Source: a bacterium 1XD42-1 (GTDB lineage Bacteria; Bacillota; Clostridia; Oscillospirales; Ruminococcaceae). Taken from it: a stretch of 64,000 nt of DNA. Positions 17,340-25,309 of the stretch are shown here, one piece after another (position 1 is the stretch's first letter; every line of letters begins with the position of its first letter). Both the position numbers and the translations under genes were made by a program. The stretch covers positions 62,001 to 126,000 of the forward strand of contig RAZJ01000002.1 of NCBI GenBank assembly GCA_003612625.1, in the 5' to 3' direction. The notes under the pieces are model-generated. The model had not been told where the DNA came from, searched no databases, and saw only the letters and a program-made list of their open reading frames with translations.

Positions 17340-18953
17340 ATGATGACAGGAGCACAGGCCATGGTGAAATGCCTGGAATCACAGGGCATTTCTGTTGTTT
17401 TTGGATACCCCGGCGCTACCATAGCGCCATTTTATGACGCATTAACCCAGTCAGAAATCCGCCATATTTTAACCCGGGGAGAACAGGCTGCCGGACATGC
17501 GGCCAGTGGTTATGCCCGGATTACCGGAAAGCCGGCAGTCTGTGTGGTAACATCAGGCCCCGGATCGACAAATTTATTTACAGCGTTAGCCACAGCTTAT
17601 GCGGACAGTATTCCGCTGGTAGCCATTACCGGACAGGTTACGTCGGAATTATTAGGCCATGATGTATTCCAGGAAGTAGATACAACAGGGGCAGTGGAAC
17701 CCTTTACAAAATACACTTATTTGGTAAAGGATGCCGCGGAAATCCCCCGTGTTTTCCAGGAAGCTTTCCATATTGCTTCCACAGGCCGGAAAGGCCCTGT
17801 GCTGATCGATATGCCCGTAGATATCCAGAAGCAGGTTATTGAATTTAAAAATCCAGGGGAAGTTAATATCCGCGGTTATAAGCCCCGTGTAAAAGGCCAT
17901 CCCATGCAGTTAAAACGGGTTGCGCAAGCTATTTCGGAAGCGAAACGGCCTTTGCTGTGTGTAGGGGGCGGGGTATTTTCTGCCAATGCGGAAAAATACG
18001 TCCGGGAACTGGTAGAATTATGCAACCTGCCCTTAGTATCCACCATGATGGGAATTGGCGTACTGCCTTCCCGGCATCCGTTGTTTTATGGCATGATTGG
18101 GCAAAGCGGCGTACCTTTGGCAAACCGGGCCATTGAAGAAAGCGACCTGTTAATTTTAATCGGGGCCCGTGTAGCGGATCGTGCTATTGCATCTCCCCGC
18201 CGGCTGGAAGGGGCAACTTCCATTGTCCATATTGATATAGACGCTTCAGAAATAGGGAAAAATGTAGGGACTACCATTCCCCTGGTAGGGGATGCCGCCG
18301 CAGTCACACAGCAGTTGATTGAATGTGCGCCTCAAGGGGAATGGGAAAAATGGCTGACCTGGCTGGACACCCAGCGGGCAGCGGCGCCTTCTTATCCGGA
18401 AACACCTGGCTATGTAGAACCCCGCCGGTTTATCCGGTACTTGTCCTTGCAGATGGAAGAAAACGCGGTTTATGTAGCAGACGTTGGGGAAAATCAAATC
18501 TGGTCTGCCCGGGCCCATTTGGTCCGTTCCGGACGTTTCCTGACCACCGGAGGAATGGGTACAATGGGATACAGCGTACCGGCAGCCATCGGCGCGAAGC
18601 TGGCAGATCCTTCCCGGCAGGTCATTGCGGTTTGCGGGGACGGTTCTTTTCAAATGCAGCTTACGGAATTAGCGACAGCCAATCAGCATGGAGTTGCTGT
18701 CAAGATTGTTGTCATGCGGAATGGCAGCTTAGGGATGGTGCGGGAAATCCAGGATCATTCCTATGGAGGCCGGCAGATTGCCGTCGCTTTAGATGGCAGC
18801 CCGGATTTTGGCGGGATTGCAGCGGCTTATGGGATTCCATTTTGGCGGGTTGGCTCTATGGAAGAAGCCCCGGAAGCGATTGCCGGATTTTTAAACCATC
18901 CAGGCAGCGCCTTATTAGAATGTATTGTCAGCCCCAAGGAGGAATCCATATGA
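17340..18953 (+). CDS. ilvB: Acetolactate synthase large subunit
   Basis: TPP-dependent enzyme that condenses two pyruvates (or pyruvate and 2-oxobutyrate) in valine, leucine and isoleucine synthesis. The 537 residues show the N-terminal TPP pyrimidine domain with the catalytic Glu in RGEQAAGHAASGYAR, a central domain, and the C-terminal pyrophosphate domain with GDGSFQMQ and LGMVREIQ. It overlaps ilvN by four bases, which supports the biosynthetic assignment over other TPP enzymes. No attenuator or T-box was seen in the 35-base gap upstream. Two adjacent ATGs (17340, 17343) are possible starts. Confidence 0.93.
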   Translation: MMTGAQAMVKCLESQGISVVFGYPGATIAPFYDALTQSEIRHILTRGEQAAGHAASGYARITGKPAVCVVTSGPGSTNLFTALATAYADSIPLVAITGQVTSELLGHDVFQEVDTTGAVEPFTKYTYLVKDAAEIPRVFQEAFHIASTGRKGPVLIDMPVDIQKQVIEFKNPGEVNIRGYKPRVKGHPMQLKRVAQAISEAKRPLLCVGGGVFSANAEKYVRELVELCNLPLVSTMMGIGVLPSRHPLFYGMIGQSGVPLANRAIEESDLLILIGARVADRAIASPRRLEGATSIVHIDIDASEIGKNVGTTIPLVGDAAAVTQQLIECAPQGEWEKWLTWLDTQRAAAPSYPETPGYVEPRRFIRYLSLQMEENAVYVADVGENQIWSARAHLVRSGRFLTTGGMGTMGYSVPAAIGAKLADPSRQVIAVCGDGSFQMQLTELATANQHGVAVKIVVMRNGSLGMVREIQDHSYGGRQIAVALDGSPDFGGIAAAYGIPFWRVGSMEEAPEAIAGFLNHPGSALLECIVSPKEESI

Positions 18954-19441
18954 AAAAAATTATATCGGTGCTGGTAGAAAATAAAGCAGGCGTTTTAGCC
19001 CGGATTGCAGGTTTATTTGGACGGCGGGGGTTTAATATTGCCAGCTTGACAGTAGGTGAAACAGAAGATTCGGAAGTTTCCCGTATGACCATTGTAGCGA
19101 CAGGGGATGACCGGGAAATTGAACAGGTAGAAAAACAGTTAAACAAACAGATTGATATTATTAAAGTGAAAACCCTCGAAACAGAATTATCCACCCGGCG
19201 GGAACTGATGCTGGTGAAGGTCAATGCCAATGCCCAGGCCCGGGGGGAAATTATAGATATTGCCAACATTATGAAGGCTAAGATCGTGGATATTTCCCCG
19301 TCCACTTTAACATTGGAATTGAGTGACCGTCCGGAACGGCTGGATCTTTTAATCAGTATGCTGGATTCTTATGGGATTGCAGAAATGGCCCGGACAGGCA
19401 TGGTAGCCTTAGGCAAAGGGGCAGGCGCAATCGCTTTATAA
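18950..19441 (+). CDS. ilvN: Acetolactate synthase small (regulatory) subunit
   Basis: Regulatory subunit (163 residues) that activates the large subunit and confers feedback inhibition by valine. It has an N-terminal ACT domain (MKKIISVLVENKAGVLARIA, with the GRRGFNIASLTVG loop) and the conserved C-terminal dimerisation domain. AAGGAGG at 18936-18942 and the ATGA overlap with ilvB set the start; the open frame upstream of it is inside ilvB. Confidence 0.95.
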   Translation: MKKIISVLVENKAGVLARIAGLFGRRGFNIASLTVGETEDSEVSRMTIVATGDDREIEQVEKQLNKQIDIIKVKTLETELSTRRELMLVKVNANAQARGEIIDIANIMKAKIVDISPSTLTLELSDRPERLDLLISMLDSYGIAEMARTGMVALGKGAGAIAL

Positions 19442-19475
19442 AAGCCTATCCCGAAATAAGACTAAGAAAAAATAA

Positions 19476-19526
19476 AAATTTTTACAGCCGCAGAACCATA
19501 AAATCTGGGGCTGTAAATTTTTTATA
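19476..19526 (+). terminator. Terminator of ilvBN
   Basis: TTTACAGCC (about 19481-19489) pairs with GGCTGTAAA (about 19509-19517), flanked by A-rich and T-rich arms that extend the stem, ending in a T-run. Confidence 0.85.
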
Positions 19527-19555
19527 TTGGCAATTTGCATTTGGGATGTTATAAT
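19527..19555 (+). promoter_or_regulatory. Extended -10 promoter of the DUF1294 gene
   Basis: TTGGCA (19527-19532), a 17-base spacer and TGT-TATAAT (-10 at 19550-19555). Transcription would start near 19562. Confidence 0.75.
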
Positions 19556-19592
19556 AAAAAAATAAGGGATGAAAAGGAAGGATGGACAAAGC

Positions 19593-19868
19593 TTGGTATA
19601 TATTCTGGCAGTGCTGCTGGCAGTGAATCTGATAGGATTCTGGCAGTGTTATTCCGATAAAAGACGTGCCAAAAAGAAGCGCTGGCGGATTCCGGAAAAA
19701 ACATTTTTTATCACGGCCTTTTTAGGCGGGGGCATTGGTGTTTGGACAGGGATGTATTTATTCCGGCATAAAACGAAGCATTGGTATTTTGTAGTATTTA
19801 TTCCCCTGATCACGATTGTAGAATATGGGCTTGCCATATGGCTATTCTATAAAACAATAGGATTTTAA
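19593..19868 (+). CDS. DUF1294 small membrane protein
   Basis: A membrane protein of about 91 residues with two to three hydrophobic segments and the DUF1294 signature: a DKRRAKK-like motif, RIPEKTF, a GGGIG turn and FRHKTKHWYF. The function of the family is unknown. A TTG start at 19593 is preferred, because GGAAGGA (19576-19582) is well spaced and the N-terminus then matches the family. An ATG at 19569 (99 residues) would leave a leader of only about 7 bases after the promoter. The gene lies just before pfkA. Confidence 0.72.
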   Translation: MVYILAVLLAVNLIGFWQCYSDKRRAKKKRWRIPEKTFFITAFLGGGIGVWTGMYLFRHKTKHWYFVVFIPLITIVEYGLAIWLFYKTIGF

Positions 19869-19878
19869 CCGCATCTTT

Positions 19879-19905
19879 GCCGGAGATCCGGCAGGGCAGC
19901 GGTAA
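19879..19905 (+). promoter_or_regulatory. Hairpin between the DUF1294 gene and pfkA
   Basis: GCCGGA-GA-TCCGGC forms a short perfect hairpin at about 19879-19892, enclosed by CCGC/GCGG. There is no T-run. It could stabilise or attenuate transcript ends between the two genes; no promoter for pfkA was identified with confidence. Confidence 0.3.
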
Positions 19906-19924
19906 ACTTTAGGGAGGAATGATC

Positions 19925-20995
19925 ATGGCACACAGGGTAGGTATTTTAACAGCGGGCGGAGATTGCCCGGGACTGAATGCAACCATCCGCGGTGTTGCGC
20001 GGGCATTGTACCAGAAAATCCCAGGGATACAGATTGTTGGTATTGTAGATGGATTCCGGGGGCTGATTGAAGGGGAATCCCATGAAATGTCCCCATCTGA
20101 TTTTTCCGGGATTTTAACCCGGGGCGGCACGATTCTGGGTACAGCCCGTACCCCGTATAAGAAAATGAAAGTCGTGGAAAATGACGTTGACAAAGTTGCC
20201 AGCATGAAAAAGAACTACAAAAAGATGGATTTAGACTGTTTGTTCGTGCTGGGGGGCAACGGCACCCATAAAACAGCGAACTTGTTGTCAGAAGAAGGGC
20301 TTCATGTTATTGGCCTGCCAAAGACCATAGATAATGATATTTGGGGGACAGACGTCACCTTCGGATTCCATACAGCCGTAGATTTAGGCACAGAAGTGGT
20401 AGACCGTATCCATACCACAGCATGCAGCCATAAACGTGTTATGGTAATTGAAATTATGGGGAATAAAACCGGCTGGCTGACGCTGTATACCGGGATTGCC
20501 GGAGGAGCAGATTGCATTTTAATTCCGGAAATCCCCTTTGATCCGAAAAAAGTTGTAAAAGCCCTGGAACGCCGGGCAGACCGTGGCCATGGGTTCTCCA
20601 TTATTACCGTAGCGGAAGGGGCTTATGATGTCAGCGAAGCGAAGCTGAAGAAAAAGGAACGGGCAGAAAAACGGGCTGCGGCAGGAGAAGTGACCATTAC
20701 AAACCGTTTGGCAAAACAAATAGCAGAAGCAAACTTTGACACGCGGGTTGTCGTACCGGGCCATTACCTGCGGGGCGGTTCCCCGTCTTCCTATGACCGG
20801 GCATTGGCGTCCACATTTGGGGTTTATGCTGCTGATTTGTACAGCCGGGGCATTTTTGGCGTAACGGTGGCCCAGCGGAACAATAAAGTCATTCATAACC
20901 TGCTGTCTGAAGTGGCAGGCAAAACAAAAACGGTGCCGCCAGAGGATCAGATGATATTTACAGCCCGCAGCCTGGGCATTTCCTTCGGGGATTAA
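19925..20995 (+). CDS. pfkA: 6-phosphofructokinase (group III type)
   Basis: Phosphorylates fructose 6-phosphate to the 1,6-bisphosphate in glycolysis. The 356-residue protein has the PFK motifs GGDCPGLNA, the substrate loop PKTIDND with catalytic Asp136, and a later PGHYLRGG segment. The nucleotide motif reads GGNGT (110-114). Gly113 is the residue expected of ATP enzymes. Lys133 at the second donor-specificity position is seen in PPi and group III enzymes. Asn112 replaces the usual Asp or Glu. Phosphoryl donor preference therefore cannot be read with certainty. GGAGG at 19913-19917 suits the ATG at 19925 rather than the ATG at 19919. Confidence 0.9.
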   Translation: MAHRVGILTAGGDCPGLNATIRGVARALYQKIPGIQIVGIVDGFRGLIEGESHEMSPSDFSGILTRGGTILGTARTPYKKMKVVENDVDKVASMKKNYKKMDLDCLFVLGGNGTHKTANLLSEEGLHVIGLPKTIDNDIWGTDVTFGFHTAVDLGTEVVDRIHTTACSHKRVMVIEIMGNKTGWLTLYTGIAGGADCILIPEIPFDPKKVVKALERRADRGHGFSIITVAEGAYDVSEAKLKKKERAEKRAAAGEVTITNRLAKQIAEANFDTRVVVPGHYLRGGSPSSYDRALASTFGVYAADLYSRGIFGVTVAQRNNKVIHNLLSEVAGKTKTVPPEDQMIFTARSLGISFGD

Positions 20996-21008
20996 AAGAT
21001 AAAAAAAC

Positions 21009-21044
21009 CGGGGCTTCCCAATTTTTATGGAAAGCCCCGATTTT
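21009..21044. terminator. Bidirectional terminator between pfkA and the isomerase
   Basis: CGGGGCTT-CC (21009-21018) pairs with GGAAAGCCCCG (21029-21039). It has an A-run before and TTTT after, so it can serve both convergent genes. Confidence 0.85.
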
Positions 21045-21062
21045 GTGTATATCGGAAAGCTT

Positions 21063-22481
21063 TTATCTGGTTACAATGTCAACCGGAACATTGAAGATTT
21101 TTGCTACTTTCAAAATGGTATCAATATGCCGGCCGGTAGCTGCCGCGAAATGGTGGGTCGGGCCGCATTCGCTCCAGCGGTTTACAAATTCCCTTGCCCC
21201 GCAGGTAAAGCGTGTCCGCATATTGGTATCGCCAAAGGAAAGGATTTTGCCTTCTTCATTGACGCCTTCCGCAACGATAAATTTAAAATGCCCGTCCCCG
21301 TCCTGGGTGATGGCCAGATAGGTAATGGGGCCGGTATGGGGATAGAACTGGGTGAGATAGCCGCCGCCGGTTTTTCCATGGAATACTTTTACAATTTTCA
21401 TGGTTGGCTTTTTATCAGAAATGTCGGCATCCCCGGAGCCGCTGTGGCCGATGATGGCGATATCATCGTTGAAATCAATGGAGTACATTTCGGCAAGCTG
21501 GCCGGAACCGGAAATGGTTTTTAAGATGCTCATTGCCATAGCCACTTTGATGTCACCTTCCACGGCGCAGGCGGTTCCTTGTTTAATCAGCATGGAAAAA
21601 GCAGGGATTAACATGCTGTCCAGAACACCGGCTTTACCTGTGGCGAATCCGTCATAGTGGGAAGCAATCAGGCCAAGCTTTTCATCTTTTACCCACTGTT
21701 CAAAGGCTACAACATATTTTGCCATTTCCCAGACCTGTTCAATGGTTCCGCCGCCTTCTACATCAAAGGTGTCAAGAATATCCTGGGCTTTTGCGCGGAT
21801 TGCAGCTTCGTCTGTAATATTGTCAGCAATGGCCCACATTTTTTCCCAGTCAAACTGTTTGGTATATAAGTGCATCCTTCTGTACAGGTTGGATTCATCA
21901 ATATAAAGATCCATCATGCCGGGATAGGGCCTTCCGATCTGGGCAATGTTGGTATCCCGGAATCTTCTTCTGACCTGGGCAGCGCGGCACCATTCTTCAA
22001 TTTCAGCCTGAACGCCAGGATCGCCGCCTTCTACGACGCCGGTAATGACAGCATGACGTTTTCCGAACCGTTCCAGGTCAGCAACCATTTCGCCCACTGC
22101 ACCGCAGGCATAGCCTTCGCCCAGCCATGAGGCAATATCTGTGTGATCATAATCAAGGGCTTTCAGCTTCTGGACATTCACCAGAACCACAGGAACATCC
22201 AGATCCTTCACAGCAGGAAGCATATTGTAGGATGTAGCATAGGTGAGGAGCTGTAAAAATACCAGGTCAACATCTGCCCCGCGGAATAAGTCCCCAGCAG
22301 CTTGGGATTGTTCTTTTGTCGTTATCATTCCGCCATCAATAATTTCTACTGTGTCGGGAATGGTCTTTTTAAAAGCTTCATACTGGGCCTGGAATTCAGG
22401 GACCAGTGACGGGAACTGCGGCAGATATGCGCCTAAAGCGATGGAAAATACGCCGACTTTCGCTTTGGTATTCACTAACAT
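21063..22481 (-). CDS. L-fucose/L-arabinose isomerase family protein
   Basis: A 472-residue sugar isomerase-fold protein. The N-terminal two thirds carry the Rossmann-like domains of the family (LLTYATSYNMLPAV region). The C-terminal part has the conserved acidic EGDIKVAM segment and the GPTHHFAAATG segment expected to hold metal and substrate ligands. These enzymes convert aldoses to ketoses with Mn2+. No kinase, aldolase or transporter gene is adjacent, so the substrate cannot be fixed. A GGGGG ribosome site lies 12 bases before the chosen ATG; an upstream in-frame extension of 15 codons lacks one. Confidence 0.75.
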   Translation of the reverse strand: MLVNTKAKVGVFSIALGAYLPQFPSLVPEFQAQYEAFKKTIPDTVEIIDGGMITTKEQSQAAGDLFRGADVDLVFLQLLTYATSYNMLPAVKDLDVPVVLVNVQKLKALDYDHTDIASWLGEGYACGAVGEMVADLERFGKRHAVITGVVEGGDPGVQAEIEEWCRAAQVRRRFRDTNIAQIGRPYPGMMDLYIDESNLYRRMHLYTKQFDWEKMWAIADNITDEAAIRAKAQDILDTFDVEGGGTIEQVWEMAKYVVAFEQWVKDEKLGLIASHYDGFATGKAGVLDSMLIPAFSMLIKQGTACAVEGDIKVAMAMSILKTISGSGQLAEMYSIDFNDDIAIIGHSGSGDADISDKKPTMKIVKVFHGKTGGGYLTQFYPHTGPITYLAITQDGDGHFKFIVAEGVNEEGKILSFGDTNMRTRFTCGAREFVNRWSECGPTHHFAAATGRHIDTILKVAKIFNVPVDIVTR

Positions 22482-22562
22482 AATGAAATCATCCCCCAAT
22501 ATTGTTTTATAGCAATACTGCATCATGCCGGTATATTGGCTATACAGTACTGTCTTAAAGTT

Positions 22563-22591
22563 ATTATACCTCGTTATGTCTGTTATAACAA
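22563..22591 (-). promoter_or_regulatory. Promoter of the isomerase gene
   Basis: On the minus strand, TTGTTA (22586-22591) and TATAAT (22563-22568) are separated by 17 bases. The spacer and -35 region contain a GTTATAAC palindrome that could be an operator. Confidence 0.65.
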
Positions 22592-22737
22592 CGCAAAATT
22601 ACAAATTTCCCAATATAATTTCCAGTATTTTTCTGCCTTATCCAGATCTATTTATCAAAAATGCAACAGGAAGCTTCCTTTTTGAGGCCCAGTTTTTGGA
22701 AGCCATATAGAAATCAGAAAAGAAAAAGAAAAACCAG

Positions 22738-22765
22738 TTGCCTTTTATGAAAAATATAGTATACT
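22738..22765 (+). promoter_or_regulatory. Promoter of the chemoreceptor/FMN-lipoprotein/amidase operon
   Basis: TTGCCT (22738-22743), a 16-base spacer and TATACT (22760-22765), about 90 bases before the start codon. No sigma-D/FliA-type box was recognised. The rest of 22592-22856 shows nothing else definite. Confidence 0.5.
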
Positions 22766-22856
22766 GAGAAGGTGCAAATTAGTAAAGTATAAAGGGGATC
22801 TAAATTCTCATAAACTTTGACACTTTGAAATTTTGTAGGAGGATGAAGCAGTCAAA

Positions 22857-24875
22857 ATGAAAATGGGGAGCAAACGGAAAAACCAACGGAGAAGTATTGG
22901 CGGAGAAATTATGGGGAATGCAAGCTTGGCGATATTTCTTTTAATTGCCGTATGTTCTGCAATTATGGTTTTCTCAATGAAGATACTGACCAATACCATT
23001 TTATTGGATACCATGGCGCCTATGGCAAAAGAAGCAGCAAAATCGGTGGAAAGCAACCTGCATCTGTTAGCAGACCGGATGATGTCAATAGCATTAGACG
23101 AAAGGCTGGTTGCATCAACAGGAGATAAAACAATTCCATTAAAATGGGCGCGTAATACATATGAGCTTTATGCAATTGTGCTGTATGGCCTTTCCGGACA
23201 GCAGGTGGCAGAGGATGGAGATATTACCTTTCCGGCCATGTCCCAGGAAATGTTATCTTTGCTGCAAAGCACCGATAATTTAGTCATTGGAGATCCGGAA
23301 TTATCACAGGATACCCTTGCCATCCCGGTGGGAATGCCAGTAAAACGGAATGGTGAAACGGCATATTATTTGGTTGGCTATTATAAATATGATGCGTTGC
23401 AGGACATTATTGGGAACATGGATATTGGCCGGACCGGCTCTGCCATTATTATCAACCAGGAAGGAAAAATTGTAGGGCATCCCGTACTGGATATGGTAAA
23501 ACAAAATCTGAACCTTTTTGACCTGGATAAGGATGAGGCTTCCCAGGCGGTCTACCGGCGGATGATATCGGGGGAAACCGGCTCTGCGGAAGGGCTTATC
23601 ACCGGGCAGAAGGTATATATTGCCTTCGCCCCTATATGGGGAACCCGCTGGTCTTTGGCCATAGATATTCCGAAAGATGATTATGCTCATATATCCAACC
23701 GTGCAATTCTGGCAACGTTAGCATCTGCGGTAGGAATGGTTTTATTGGCCTTGCTGCTGGTAAACCGGAAAACAAGGATGGTATCCAGGAGCTTGGGCAA
23801 AGTAACCGACCGGATCACGTTGCTGGCGGATGGGGATTTGCATACCCAGGCAGAAGTCATGGAAACCCGTAATGAATTAGAGCTGCTTTCCGGCTCATTG
23901 AAAACCACCATAGAAAGTGTCAATACTTATTTAAGTGATATACAGGATGTTCTTTCCCATATTGCCCAAGGGGATCTGACAGCCCAGACAAGTGTACAAT
24001 ATCAGGGAGATTTTATTATTATTCAGGATTCCCTGAACCATATCGTAGATTCCTTAAACCATACCATGGAAAGAATCCGTCAGGCCGGCGATCATCTGTC
24101 TGACATGTCAGAAAATCTGCGGGATGAATCAGAAGGGCTGCGCCATTCTGCGGAACAGCAAAATGATACAGTGCGGATGCTGGTAGAAGAATTGGACGGT
24201 GTAAAAGTAGTTTTGCAGGCAGTTTCCAGCAGTACCAGTGCAGCAAAAGAAAAAATGGACGAAGTTACAAGGAAAATTACCAGTGGAAATGACTGCATGC
24301 ACCAGTTATCCACAGCGATGGAAGAAATCAAGAAAAATTCAGATGAAATTTATAAAATCAATAAACTGATAGAAGACATAGCATTCCAAACAAATATTTT
24401 AGCATTAAATGCAGCCGTAGAAGCCTCCCATGCAGGGGCGGCAGGAAAAGGATTTTCTGTTGTAGCAGATGAAGTGGGACGTTTAGCGGGGCAAAGCGCA
24501 GAGGCCGCAAAGAATACCTCTGTTATGATTGATAAATCTAGCGCTGTAATTCAAAAAGGGGTTTCCCTTACTAAGGATATGGGCGGGGCATTGGATCAGA
24601 TTTCCAAGGAAAGCAGGGTTATAGAATCTTTAATTATGGGGGATCTGTCAAAAACCGTACATCAGCAGGAACAATCTTTAAAACAGATTTTAACCCATAT
24701 TTCCAATATTTCCGGCATGGCAGATCAGAACATGGCTGGGGCAGCTAATGTGGCCCAGGTCAGTGTGGATGTTTCCGCAGAGGCAGAACGGCTGCGGAAA
24801 ATGCTGGAGGAATTCCGTATCCGGACAGAAAGTCCGGATCCATTGGCATTGGAAAAGGAGAATACAGTATGGTAA
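22857..24875 (+). CDS. Methyl-accepting chemoreceptor, dCache-like sensor
   Basis: A 672-residue transmembrane receptor. A basic start is followed by helix 1 (about 22-46), a Cache-type extracytoplasmic sensor (about 47-275, with the [20 protein letters not shown] strand typical of the membrane-proximal Cache module), helix 2 (about 280-302) and HAMP. A signalling coiled coil follows, with the tip [25 protein letters not shown] sits 13 bases before the ATG, a long but acceptable distance. It overlaps the FMN-binding lipoprotein gene, so the receptor and the lipoprotein are made together. The ligand is unknown. Confidence 0.88.
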   Translation: MKMGSKRKNQRRSIGGEIMGNASLAIFLLIAVCSAIMVFSMKILTNTILLDTMAPMAKEAAKSVESNLHLLADRMMSIALDERLVASTGDKTIPLKWARNTYELYAIVLYGLSGQQVAEDGDITFPAMSQEMLSLLQSTDNLVIGDPELSQDTLAIPVGMPVKRNGETAYYLVGYYKYDALQDIIGNMDIGRTGSAIIINQEGKIVGHPVLDMVKQNLNLFDLDKDEASQAVYRRMISGETGSAEGLITGQKVYIAFAPIWGTRWSLAIDIPKDDYAHISNRAILATLASAVGMVLLALLLVNRKTRMVSRSLGKVTDRITLLADGDLHTQAEVMETRNELELLSGSLKTTIESVNTYLSDIQDVLSHIAQGDLTAQTSVQYQGDFIIIQDSLNHIVDSLNHTMERIRQAGDHLSDMSENLRDESEGLRHSAEQQNDTVRMLVEELDGVKVVLQAVSSSTSAAKEKMDEVTRKITSGNDCMHQLSTAMEEIKKNSDEIYKINKLIEDIAFQTNILALNAAVEASHAGAAGKGFSVVADEVGRLAGQSAEAAKNTSVMIDKSSAVIQKGVSLTKDMGGALDQISKESRVIESLIMGDLSKTVHQQEQSLKQILTHISNISGMADQNMAGAANVAQVSVDVSAEAERLRKMLEEFRIRTESPDPLALEKENTVW

Positions 24876-25309
24876 AGAAAAAAACAGCAGTTCTATTATT
24901 TCTGGTTTTCTGTCTGTTAGGGATTCCAGCCTGTTCCAGCCAGTCAGAATTAAAAGATGGCTATTATACCGCCCAGGCAGCCCAGGCTTCCCATGGATGG
25001 CAGGAATTTGTAACCATCACGGTGCGGGGCGGGAAAATTACATCAGTAGAATACAATGCGAAAAATGACAGCGGCTTTATTAAAAGCTGGGACAATGCGT
25101 ATATGTATAATATGAAATCAGATACAGGAACATATCCCAATGAATATACACGGAACTATGCAGCCCAGCTTCTGCAAAAACAAGCTTCCGGAATAGATGC
25201 CATTGCAGGGGCTTCTCATTCTTCCAAGAGCTTTGAAAAATTATCTGCGGCAGTCATAGAACAGGCAAAAAAAGGGGATTCTAATGTAATTAAGGTTGTT
25301 ACAGAGTGA
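24869..25309 (+). CDS. FMN-binding domain lipoprotein
   Basis: A 146-residue surface lipoprotein whose signal peptide ends in GIPAC (Cys22). The mature part is one FMN-binding domain: DGYYTAQ start, a [19 protein letters not shown] strand pair, and AGASHSS near the C-terminus. AGASHSS corresponds to the SGATxS/T flavinylation motif. In this family ApbE transfers FMN to the last Ser/Thr of the motif; no apbE is present in the window. The gene overlaps the chemoreceptor before it by 7 bases and the amidase after it by 4, so all three are one translationally coupled unit. Confidence 0.85.
   Translation: MVKKKTAVLLFLVFCLLGIPACSSQSELKDGYYTAQAAQASHGWQEFVTITVRGGKITSVEYNAKNDSGFIKSWDNAYMYNMKSDTGTYPNEYTRNYAAQLLQKQASGIDAIAGASHSSKSFEKLSAAVIEQAKKGDSNVIKVVTE

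Noticed and set aside
18323-18949. Long in-frame extension upstream of ilvN
   Set aside because: It lies inside ilvB in another frame. The strong AAGGAGG and the family start place the ilvN start at 18950.
22843-22860. Tiny frame MKQSK ending at the chemoreceptor start codon
   Set aside because: It has no ribosome site of its own, because AGGAGG directly touches its ATG. A chance frame is more likely than a leader peptide.
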